From: Chaetomium olivaceum
Taxonomy: Eukaryota; Ascomycota; Sordariomycetes; Sordariales; Chaetomiaceae
DNA length: 64,000 nt
Direction of reading: 5' to 3'
Assembly: GCA_039881045.1 (NCBI GenBank)
Contig: JAYWVB010000002.1
Coordinates: forward strand, 744,001 to 808,000
Under the pieces are notes generated by a model. That model did not search any database and was not told the DNA's origin. It worked only from the letters and a program-made list of their open reading frames with translations. Numbering within the stretch: position 1 is the stretch's first letter; the number at the start of each line of letters is the position of its first letter. Made by a program: the position numbers and the translations under genes. Below, piece by piece: positions 21,776 to 30,925 of the stretch.

Positions 21776-22171
21776 ATGACTACGGAAAATGACCCTCTAC
21801 GGGTTGTGGCTCGCGCCAAATCTGTTGGTACGTACGTCGATGACGATGCCACGGCATCGGCCGCAAACTGAACATCTTCAAAGCCCAAGCGGAGAGAGAG
21901 CGTTGATGAAGACTTATGACAACGGCTTGAGCATCCACGGACAGCGTGTCCCATCCACAGATCCCTTTACCGGACCATTGAGCGCTACGACAGGGACTTT
22001 TGGGACTTCTATTCATCTCTCCATCTGGAATGGAGCCAGGGCAACCGACCCAGGGACACAACGACGAGCCTGTCTTCGCAAGCGCTTCCCACCACCACTG
22101 GTTCAGGTATGATCTCGGACTGACCCCAAAGTCCATTTCCGTATGGTGGCTACCATTACCGAGATAGCTTC

Positions 22172-22188
22172 TAATATTGCAGCAGTGG
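22172..22188. repeat. Left target-site duplication of LINE copy 1
   Basis: The 17 bases taatattgcagcagtgg occur here and again at 22866-22882, exactly bracketing the LINE tail. The string contains a CAG 3' splice site. Confidence 0.85.
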
Positions 22189-22865
22189 GAGCCGCAGACA
22201 CGGACAGTGTGGTAGAGGACGCCTGGAGAGCGAGGTGGCTAAAGGAGCGGGACGGTAGAGCAATCACCAGACCGGCGGACGACTTTGACCATCAGCGAGA
22301 GACGCTATTCCGAGATGAAACGCTAAGACGGCACGACGGTCTCACCAAGGCGAGGAGTTCTCTGCTGGTCCAGATCCGAACGGGGGCAATAGGCCTACGG
22401 GACTTTCTGTTTACACGAGGAGTCCCAGAGATCCTAACGCCCGCCTGCCAGTGCGGCGAAGGACGGGAGACTGCCGAGCACCTGGTAGTGTGGTGTTTGG
22501 CCCCACCGCTGACTCGAAGATGGGAGAGAACTGATATTCGAACGCGACGGGACTTTTACTCTGTTCTACACGGTATTGATCCTGCATCGGCACGGCTCGC
22601 GGGGAGGGTCCTGGAATGGCTAATGGACTCAGGGAGGCTGATGATGTTCAGTTTGGCCAGGAGGCTTGAGCTAGAAGCGGCGGCCTAGCACGCACCTCCC
22701 TCGGAGGCCAGGAGGCCTCCTCTCTTTGTATACGCAGGCTCACGCACATGTACTTTCCTTAACTGTCGGTATGGGTTTTTCATCCGGCCCGCGAGGGCGC
22801 GGTTTTCCTGTACATTAAATAGCTGAAGGTCCGGCACGCCTTAGGGCATAGCGGGGTATGAATAA
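22189..22865 (+). mobile_element. 5'-truncated non-LTR retrotransposon (LINE), copy 1
   Basis: About 677 bp, holding the C-terminal end of a LINE ORF2 on the plus strand (stop at 22686-22688) and its 3' UTR. The peptide VVEDAWRARWLKERDGRA...FLFTRGVPEIL then PACQCGEGRETAEHLVVWC is the Cys/His-containing tail that follows the RNase H region in Tad1/I-group elements. The 3' UTR (22689-22865) ends in a GAATAATAA-type tail, where target-primed reverse transcription would have started. 5' truncation and a 17-bp target duplication are the classic LINE signature. No reverse transcriptase or endonuclease remains, so it cannot move by itself. Confidence 0.88.
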
Positions 22866-23058
22866 TAATATTGCAGCAGTGGAGGGTCCGTCGGAGACGC
22901 TACAGGCGCCACAGACAGTAACGGCAGCGGCGCCCGCCGCGCAGGACGGACTGAGCATTGGGGGAGAAGTTAGATCAATCCTGGGCGCCATATTTGGGGC
23001 CATAGCTTTTGCGGTTGCTGTTTACCTCGGACGGAAGCAGTACAAGCTTCGGCCCTAA

Positions 23059-23474
23059 CGTGTCAGATGGTGTCACAGATACTTATCATCCCAGGTGGCA
23101 CCAGCTAATGATACTTACCTAGATACCTGGTACTGTTATTATATAGTCGACAAAGGTCGGCAAAGCAGGACGTAGACGATTCAGCCACCCTCGCTCAAGC
23201 ACACAATCCACTGCCGGAAACGGTGGCAGCTGATGATGAAGATATTTTCATTCGTGTTTACAGTTCCTACCTTCCACAACATCTTGCCAGACTCCGTACA
23301 TGCCGGGGACGGACATCCCCTTCCGCTTACTATATCTGTTAGAAGCAAGGCAAAGCAATTATGCTATTCAGCATGCTGATAAAGAAATGATTGCTTTCCT
23401 ATCAAGCTAAACGTTAATAGTAATCGCCAGAAACCGCATCAACCAGGGTTCCCGGCTTTCTCGTCCTGGCTCTC
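23059..23474. other. Intergenic, no gene seen
   Basis: Short ORFs only. The reverse ORF at 23407-23724 overlaps the LTR-like element and is regarded as chance. Confidence 0.35.
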
Positions 23475-23885
23475 TGTCACGAATATGCCAACAGGTGGGA
23501 CCTCGGGGCGCGGGACGCCCCGAGGCGGTCGTGGCAAACGAACCAATCAGAGACAAAGGGAGGTGATCAGTGAGCTCAGTCGCCAAGCACTGACTGAGCA
23601 CACTAAGCACCAGGACGAGACCACCAATCAGAATGTCAACAAGGCAGGAGGTGATCAGTGAGCTCAGTCGCCAAGCATAGACTGAGCACACTGAGCACCC
23701 AGGAATTAGATAGTATATAGTCACTCGTTCTGGAGAGCTCTGGGAGTTCTCCAGTTAGCAATCACAACTACAGTTCGCTACAAGCTCGAGAGCCTACTGT
23801 TGAGACAAGTCTTTGTTGTGCACCTTTTGGCTGCACCGAACCTAGTACCTTTGCAAGACACCTTCAATCAGACTGAACCCTAACA
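23475..23885. mobile_element. Probable solo LTR with internal direct repeat
   Basis: A ~411-bp segment starting TGTCACGAATATGCC and ending AACCCTAACA (TG...CA termini). It contains a perfect 10-bp GC hairpin (23501-23525, cctcggggcg / cgccccgagg) and a ~50-bp direct repeat (ggaggtgatcagtgagctca..., starting near 23559 and near 23645). A TATA-like tagtatatagtc follows (near 23710). These are features of fungal Gypsy-type LTRs. No matching 5-bp target duplication or internal retroelement ORF was found, so the boundaries are tentative. Confidence 0.5.
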
Positions 23886-24648
23886 GGACGAGGTCCAGGA
23901 GAGGTTCGTCATACTCTCACCGGTGCCACTCGCAAATTTCCATTCCCGCCACGACCAGCATCGCCGTCCCTGAGTCTTGCAAAAGCCTCCAACACCGGGC
24001 CTTGACCGGTTTAATTACCTCCCCAGCGCCGTCTCCCTCTCCAAATTCCTCCGCGCCAACATCGTTTCCTCACACAGCTCTCTCTGCTTCTTCTTCTCCC
24101 TCTCCCTCCGTCTCGCTCTCCACCGCTTCCACAACCCCACCACTGGGTTGGTGGTCGTAGTGTTCGTTACTGGAAGGAAGGTAGAGTCTCGGATGGGAAC
24201 TTTTTGGGCATCTTGTTGTTGTGGTTTTGAAATTTAGGTTGTGGTGGTTGCTGACGCAGGGTTTGTAGATGAGTGGTTGGATTTAACAGTGCAGTCTGGC
24301 GTAGTCTCGTAGATTGTCAGGGCTTCAAGGGGTGTCAAGGAGGTAGAAAATCAATTAATCGAGGAGTAAAACTAGTAACCTTAAAGGGGGCAGAGGGATG
24401 GGGTATTCGCTGTGCCCGGTCCACCACCAAAGGCCACTCAGCCTTTGTGTCGGCTTCTTCATCTTAACTATTACGGAACCTGAGTCATACCTCGCTGGTC
24501 ATTTACCCATTTCCCTCACAGCATACAGGTCACCCTACATCGTCTAGCCAGTCGGCCCACCACTACCTTGCCCCCACACATCATACATCACACATACAAT
24601 ACGGTCACCGTTTTGTCTACTTCCCCCGATATATACCTAATTATCGGA
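23886..24648. other. Intergenic between LTR-like element and LINE copy 2
   Basis: Possible leftover internal retroelement sequence just after 23885, then CT-rich and AT-rich non-coding DNA. No ORF with a recognisable domain. The last 16 bases (24633-24648) are the left target duplication of the next LINE. Confidence 0.4.
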
Positions 24649-25383
24649 AGCCCACGGCAGTGGAGAAAGCCGCGAGCACGATCGCGCGCTGGACGGGGGG
24701 AGCCGCAGACACGGACAGTGTGGTAGAGGACGCCTGGAGAGCGAGGTGGCTGAAGGAAGGAGACGGCAGAGCAGTCATCAGACCGGCGGACGACCTTGAC
24801 CATCAGCGGGAGACGCTGTTCCGGGACGAAACCCTAAGACGACACGACGGCCTGAGCAAGGCGAAGAGCTCTCTGCTGGTCCAGATCCGGACAGGGGCAG
24901 TAGGCCTACGGGACTTTCTGTTTACACGGGGAGTCCCAGAGGTCCTAACGCCCGCCTGCCAGTGCGGAGAGGGACGGGAGACTGCCGAACACCTGGTGGT
25001 GTGGTGTTTGGCTCCACCGCTGACTCGAAGATGGGAGAGAACTGATATTCGAACGCGACGGGACTTTTACTCTGTTCTACACGGTATTGATCCTACATCG
25101 GCACGGCTCGCGGGGAGGGTCCTGGAATGGCTAATGGACTCAGGGAGGCTGATGATGTTCAGTTTGGCCAGGAGGCTTGAGCTGGAAGCGGCGGCCTAGC
25201 ACGCACCTCCCTCGGAGGCCAGGAGACCTCCTCTCTTTGTATACGCAGGCTCACGCACATGTACTTTCCTTAACTGTCGGTATGGGTTTTTCATCCGGCC
25301 CGCGAGGGCGCGGTTTTCCTGCACATTAAATAGTTGAGGGTCCGGCACGCCTTAGGGCATAGCGGAGTATGAATAATAATATA
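24649..25383 (+). mobile_element. 5'-truncated LINE, copy 2 of the same family
   Basis: About 735 bp, the same family as the element at 22189. It is flanked by the 16-bp target duplication atacctaattatcgga (24633-24648 and 25384-25399). The ORF2 tail ends at 25197-25199 and the 3' UTR is nearly identical to copy 1. It keeps about 58 bp more of the 5' side. The encoded tail differs by roughly a dozen residues (for example RDGRAIT versus GDGRAVI), so the copies are separate insertions of related but non-identical elements and not a local duplication. Confidence 0.88.
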
Positions 25384-25399
25384 ATACCTAATTATCGGA

Positions 25400-25723
25400 T
25401 ACGGGGCAGGGCAACCATCATCACGTTCCACAGCATTTGCCCTATAGACCAGGTACTACATCTACCTCGGTGGTAGGTAAGGTAGCCACTCTCCCAACAA
25501 TTGAACCACTCCCTGCTCGATATAATTGGTTAGGGTCACAATGCAGCTAGGGTGACTGGTCAGTCAACAGGGGCCAGTCATTAAAAAAGCAAGTAACTCA
25601 AAAGAATCATCTTCATTTTATCTAACCAGGTATGTCGCTGCATATCAACGTATCGCCTCTCGGGCGTGACTGGCCTGGGCGCCACGAGCAATATCATAAT
25701 CGGCCACCAAGCCACCCCCCGCC
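25400..25723. other. Intergenic, no gene seen
   Basis: AT-rich sequence with a ggtaggtaaggta-type repeat near 25472. It is probably the 3' flank of the reverse gene that follows. Confidence 0.35.
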
Positions 25724-26440
25724 TCACGCCCTCGCCACCTCGCCGAGCAGCAAGGTCCTGATATCCTCTAACTCCAAATACTGATCCATTCTCCGATTAA
25801 AAACCGCCGAATCCCACTGCTTGACCAATTTCTCCGTCTCCAGCATCCCCGGCTCCGATCCGCGCCTGCGCTTATACGTCTCCCCCTTTGCCTCGGCCAG
25901 CCTCTGCATCCTTAGTGCCTCCCTTCGACGCCGCAGGAAATCCTCCACTGCCCTGCGCACCATCACCAATGGTAAACCCCGCGCGCACTCGGCCATGCCC
26001 ATCTTCTTCTTCTTCTCGTTCCCGTTCTGCCTCAGCCGCATGTGGGCGTACGCGACCGGGTCGGCCTCGGCGCCCACACCCTCGACCATCACCCGGAACA
26101 ACTCGCTGAAGAAGCGGATCGTTTTCCAGTTCATGAGCGCTTCGGCGGTGGCGGGGTTGACGCCCATTGACGCCTCGACCTCGATGAGGCTGCGCGGTGG
26201 AGGAGGGTGGTAGTTTGTGGACGACCAGGTGACGCGGGGAGCGCCAGGGCGGTCGGGGGATGGGGGACTGGCGGGTGGAGGGTTGATAAATTCTTGGTGT
26301 TCTTCAGAAGTGAAGGTTACGTCGCCCGTGGGAGTGATTCTGGCGTCGATGGGGACGTGCAAGATGGCATAGAAGTAGATGCGCTTTTCGTCGGTGGTTT
26401 GGACCGACGGGATGAACTTGAGCTCGTGAAACATGCTCAT
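25724..26440 (-). CDS. Hypothetical fungal protein, unknown function
   Basis: A 238-residue single-exon reverse ORF starting MSMFHELKFIPSVQTTDEKR (ATG at 26440; the second ATG at 26434 is equally possible, and the ORF is open to 26491). The N-terminal part has alternating hydrophobic strands (RIYFYAILHVPIDARI). A Pro-rich loop follows, then a helical C-terminal half with a basic stretch (LRRRREALRMQRL... YKRRRGSE) that could be nuclear-targeting, and an acidic Leu-rich end. No known domain recognised. Intact frame and even codon use suggest a real gene. Confidence 0.6.
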   Translation of the reverse strand: MSMFHELKFIPSVQTTDEKRIYFYAILHVPIDARITPTGDVTFTSEEHQEFINPPPASPPSPDRPGAPRVTWSSTNYHPPPPRSLIEVEASMGVNPATAEALMNWKTIRFFSELFRVMVEGVGAEADPVAYAHMRLRQNGNEKKKKMGMAECARGLPLVMVRRAVEDFLRRRREALRMQRLAEAKGETYKRRRGSEPGMLETEKLVKQWDSAVFNRRMDQYLELEDIRTLLLGEVARA

Positions 26441-26787
26441 GTTGGAAATTGGGGGGTGTGGGTTTTGTTTTGGCAATGGTTGGATTGTCAATATGACTAG
26501 CGTTTCGGAAAAGTGTTACAATCAAGACATTAAGCACCTCCTGGAGTTTGAAATAGGCGGTGGTCTGAGTCTTGAACCATCGCGTGCTCCATCATCTGCA
26601 GATTACCCAAAGTCTTGAACACCACGGCTATCCAAGTTCAACACCTATGCTCAAAACGCTTTTGCTCACGGAAATCGAGAACAATGTGTGCCAATAGTAA
26701 ATGCAAAATCTCGTTCTGACTGGCATATAAATTTATTGTCTCATGCTAAGGGCTCAAAGAATTATTGACATGGCCCCCCTGAACAAC
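26441..26787. other. Short intergenic region
   Basis: Between the 5' end of the hypothetical gene and the 3' end of the CE16 gene. No ORF supported. Confidence 0.35.
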
Positions 26788-28014
26788 CTAGAAGTAGCTT
26801 CCTTTCCAGGCATCCGAGACAGCCTTCGCAACAAGGTTGTTGATCTCGATACCAGGGTGGTAGTCGTTGAACCAGAGGCAGGACTTGCCGTCGTTGTTGT
26901 AGCAGGTGGCGTCGGGAGAGCCGTACTTGGTCGGGTTGTCGAGCGCAGTGTTGAACGGGGCGGTCGTGTCAATGATCTTGGACGTGATACCCGTGTTCTT
27001 GGCTTTGAACGCGGCTAGGCCAGTGGTAAGAGCATTGTTGTACTTGGCAATGGCAGCCGCCTCGGCCTTCTGGGAATTCTCGTCGGATCCCTCGAGCACC
27101 GCCGGGGTCCGGTGGATGGCTGTGTCCGCTTTGATTAGTGACTCCCCCAATAAGCAGAACAAAAAAAAAAAACTTACGCGGGACGGTGAGCAAGGCAAAG
27201 TTCCTCGCGCCGGCATTGTACAGAATCTGCAACTGTCCGAAGTAGGTAGTCATGATCTGCTGGAGCACCTGGTCGTAGTCCGCCTTCCACCACGCGTTAC
27301 CCACGTCGTTGACACCGATCCAGACTCCGAACAGCGCGTTGTCACCCCAGGGCGCATAGCTGGGCTTCTTGGCAATGCTGTCGCTGAACTGCTTGACCTG
27401 GTCAACAAAGCTGAGCACGGTCGGCTCGTAAGGCGGCACAATAGTGGCGTTGGTCGTGGCACCGCCATAAGCGAAGTTGTAGCTCAGAAGAGTGGACCTG
27501 TTGTACTGCGAGGCCAGGAAGCCGACCCAGTTCAGGCCGCCGCTGGCAGTCCACCCGGGCAGCGGGGGGTTGCCGAGCGGGTTGCTCGTCGAGGGCTTGG
27601 TGCCCTTGACATCGAAGCCCGTCTGGGAGTAGGAGTCGCCAAAGGTGATGAGAAATTGGACGGAGCAGTCATCAGGTGTGGCGCTGCTGGTGCTAGACGC
27701 CGCGCTCGTGGTCGAGCTCGTGCGGGTCGAGGTCACCAGAGTAGTGGAAGGGACGGCGGGGGTGGTTGTGGCCTGGCCCGGGATACACTGGTCTGTGGCA
27801 TTGTCAACATTCATCTTTCGTTCAATTTCAGGTTATTTGACCACTCACGGTACCAGTCGTTATACGCCTGGCAGTGAGCCCCTGACACACAGGTTTTCGG
27901 TCCTGTGTATCCAATGCCGCCACACTGCGCCCACAACCCAGCCGTGTCCGCAGCCATGGCGGCGGGGGCCGCGGCAAGGAGTGCCAGAGTTGTCCGAGTT
28001 AGAGAGCGCCCCAT
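26788..28014 (-). CDS. CE16 acetylesterase (SGNH hydrolase) with N-terminal CBM1
   Basis: Three exons on the minus strand: 27849-28014, 27178-27792 and 26788-27128, with introns 27793-27848 and 27129-27177. The 373-residue product has a signal peptide (MGRSLTRTTLALLAAAPAAM), then a CBM1 (LWAQCGGIGYTGPKTC ... WYHQCIPG, about residues 28-61) and a Ser/Thr linker. The SGNH esterase domain follows, with nucleophile Ser109 in FGDSYS, the WIGVND block and the Asp349/His351 pair in DYHPG. CE16 enzymes deacetylate xylo-oligosaccharides from the non-reducing end, outside the cell. Intron 1 splits the CBM1. The second intron contains a poly(T) run (poly(A) on the + strand) and ends CAAAG, giving VPPDTAIHRTP across the junction as expected for the family. 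Confidence 0.9.
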
Positions 28015-29380
28015 GTTGAAGTCGTGAAGGTATCAAGCTTGGATGGGAACGAAGAGAGTGCATCCAGAACACAACAGATGCGCCATCATATATACATACT
28101 TCTTGCCAAGGCCCCCATTCTCACAAATAACCTTCCTTTGTCCCGGATACCAGGTTGAAGTCGGAGCCAATTCAGGGACGGTGGGCCGTTCATTGGCGGA
28201 GATTCTGCCAGGGTACGGGAGAGAGTGGCCCGTGGAGACTCCGAATCTAGGGGGGCGGAGGGAGACGTTGCGGGATGTCACCCGAATAGCCGAGAACGCG
28301 GAAGCGACGATCAAGATCCGGAAAGGCTCGATTCCAATGCATGGTTGAGCGGGTAAAACGACGCTACAGACGCAGCTATTTCCGGCTGCATCCCCGTGTT
28401 GGGTCGTTCTCGATCTCCAGGGTTCCCCATGGTTTGCATGTCGTCCAAACCCGTATAGAACCGTCCATCGAGGGAGTCGCCGGCATGCATTAGCTCAACG
28501 CCGGGCTCCTGGGGCCGGATCTTTGGGGCTCAAGCGAGCGAAGAAAGCGGGGATAGCGGAGTATCGTCGCGGTGGCCAAGAGAAACATCGACTGAGCGAG
28601 GAGCTAGACCGGATCCTTTACGGATGCCACGGACAACATTACCGAGCGAGCGTTGAGAGAGATGGAAGGGAGCAAGACACAAGGCGACCTTTCCTAGAAC
28701 GGGCAGAGGGGCTTTCCGCAAGGAGTAAACCGCACAACAGCAGTCCGCGTTGGCATCAAAGGATTACTGACTACCCAACAGGAAAAAGGCAAGTGTCCGA
28801 GTACTCGGACTCGAGTATCATCAGGTGGAGAAATACCTGTTTACGACACTTATGAGGGTAAATAAGGTACCTAGCTATTCCAATGATTGAGTACCTACCT
28901 ACCTGCCTTGGCATCTTACCTCATTAAGGATCTAAGTACCTGGTAGTCATGCACGTAGGAAGGGCTCGGCCCAGGCGTGAGAGGTGTAGTATTCCTTGCA
29001 ATCATAGTGGTGGCCAACTGGAATGATGCTAACAACGACGAGATTAAACATATATAATACAGGTGACTACCAACGTCTAATACATTGACCACAAGACCAA
29101 CTTGCCAGCATCGATTTCCAACGGCTGAAGATGTGCGTCAGCGGCCTTAGGGACAATATCTCGCATCAACAACACTAACACCGCTCATTGCGCACTTGTT
29201 TACATGGTCGAACAAAAGGTTTCATATTAGAATTGAATAGTGACAAAGGAGAATTAGGACGTCAGTCATCATACACCCAACCCAAGGTATCATCCGTTGC
29301 CCCCAAATCCGTTTCCAGCACGATTGTAAGAAAAGAACGAAGACCACCAACCCGTCTACACCTCCTCGAGCTCTACCCCC
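28015..29380. other. Intergenic stretch, no supported gene
   Basis: Promoter of the CE16 gene at the left side. Small overlapping ORFs (for example 28043-28348 and 28523-28855 forward) lack domains. CTAC/CTACCTACC motifs occur near 28890. The right end probably holds the 3' flank of the RGS gene. Confidence 0.4.
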
Positions 29381-30925
29381 TTACACCGTCTCTTTCCACA
29401 CCGGAAGCCAGATAAACAACAGCACACACAGCGTCGCAAAGACACCACCCCCCACCAGGCTCTGCACCACAATCTTCCTCTGCAACCGCCTCAGATGCCT
29501 CTCCTGCACCCGAATCCTCCGATCAAAGATCATCAGCCTCTTCACCGCCCTCCACAAACTAAACCCCCTCGCCCCCAACCTCTTATTCTCCCTCAACCCA
29601 CCCCCACCACCACCACCACCACCACCACCCGACCTCCCCCTCTTCTCATCCCCCCCCTCACCACGATCCTCATCAAACCTCTCCCACGGCAACCGCTGCC
29701 TCCTCGAAAACAGCAACAAAAAGAAGCAACTCCCCCTCAGCCCCGACAGCACCAGGCTCATCCCCAGCCACCAAAGCGGCCACGCGGCGAAAACCTCCCA
29801 CCTTGCGTGCGCGCCCCGCACGGGCACCCACGCCCGGCACAGCACCAGCAGGAACCCGGCCAGCAGGTGCACCCACCCGAGCACCGTCGCCACGCACACC
29901 GTCTCGAAGGTGCCGTTGCCGACGCCGAGGCGCACAAAGTTGCGGTGGGAGCAGTTGCGCAGCAGCGTGTAGCAGTGCTCGGCGACGGGGCGGAGGGTGT
30001 CTGGGGAAGGCGGGCTTCCGGAGGTGGAGGCTGCGGCGAGGGCGGTTAGGGTCTGGTCGCGCAGCGAGGGCGGGATGTTGAGTTCTTTCGCGCTGTTGGG
30101 GTGCAGGAAGAGCGCGGTGATGGTGGTCAGGTCGGTGGCGGTGGTGGTGGGTTTGGTGGGGGCCGGGTTGATGAGGCGGGGGTTGGGGCTGGGGTTGGTG
30201 TTGTTGTTGTTGTTGTTGTTCCCTCCTGGGGGGGAGAAGGTGGCGCAGGCGGATTTGGAGGTGCAGAGCGCGGTGGTGGAGATTAGGTCTGAGATGCGAG
30301 CGAGGGTTTCTTGGGCTGGAGGGAGGGTGTGTGTTAGCAAGGGGTGTGGTTCAAGGGGCGGAGGGGGATAACAAACCCGCTTCGCTATCAACATCATCGT
30401 CATCGGCGTCGTGCTTGTTAATGGAGATGGCGCTGTCGGCGGGTTGGATCTGAGACACGGACGAGGTGGACTGAGATGCGCTAGGGATGGAGCCGTAGTC
30501 CTTGTTTTCGATTACCAAGCCTTGGTCATAAGCAGCTTCGTAGTTCTTGAACCTATTGTCACTTGTCAACCACACGATTGCATTGTCATCAGGGGTGCCG
30601 GGAAAACGTACCACATGTAGAACTCGAGATTCTCGGCCGAGTACTCAATGTGCTTGAGATACATGTAAAAGTCGTACAGGGACATTGGGCTGCCTGCCAA
30701 ACAACCGTGTCAGTCCGAGACATGCCAGGCCACCGCCGTGCAACGTGACTTACATGTCTTGTTTGCCAAGATGCGGTCGAGCCGCAGCCGGCTGGGGATG
30801 CCTCCATTGCGACCGTCGGGGCTCACGGGGCGTCGTCCGGAGCTGACATTGGCGGCATACTCCTTGATGTCGCGGTATTCTGGCTTCTTGTACCAGTTCA
30901 ACCACGATGGAGGCTGAAACTGCAT
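29381..30925 (-). CDS. RGS-domain protein with C-terminal membrane segments
   Basis: Regulator of G-protein signalling, expected to speed GTP hydrolysis on a G-alpha subunit. Four exons on the minus strand: 30754-30925, 30612-30693, 30377-30552 and 29381-30315, with introns of 60, 59 and 61 bases. Their sum gives exactly 455 codons. It starts MQFQPPSWLNWYKKPEYRD. The RGS core includes MSLYDFYMYLKHIEYSAENL-EFYMWFKNYE (about residues 58-90). An Asn run (from a GTT tract on the plus strand) and a Pro-rich spacer follow. There are three hydrophobic segments: VLGWVHLLAGFLLVL, WPLWWLGMSLVLSG and a C-terminal VGGGVFATLCVLLFIWL, with a Gly-rich loop between the last two. The frame is open upstream of 30925 with a hydrophobic extension, so a longer form is not excluded. 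Confidence 0.82.

Larger units (their letters stand above)
21776..23058 (+). pseudogene. Membrane-protein gene, interrupted by a LINE and two in-frame TGAs
   Basis: Exon 1 (from ATG 21776 or further upstream) reads MTTENDPLRVVARAKSVGTY..., passes TGA codons at 21869-21871 and 21917-21919, and continues in the same frame (SSKPKRRESVDEDL, then YRTIERYDRDFWDFYSS) to ...TTTGS at 22109. Both TGAs fit CGA (Arg) to TGA. A GTATGA donor follows. The matching acceptor, taatattgcag, lies at 22172-22182 and again at 22866-22876 because a LINE inserted there. Exon 2 (22877-23058) encodes AVEGPSETLQAPQ... and a hydrophobic segment ILGAIFGAIAFAVAVYLG followed by basic residues, typical of a C-terminal membrane anchor. 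The codon phase is kept across the splice. Family not recognised. Confidence 0.6.
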
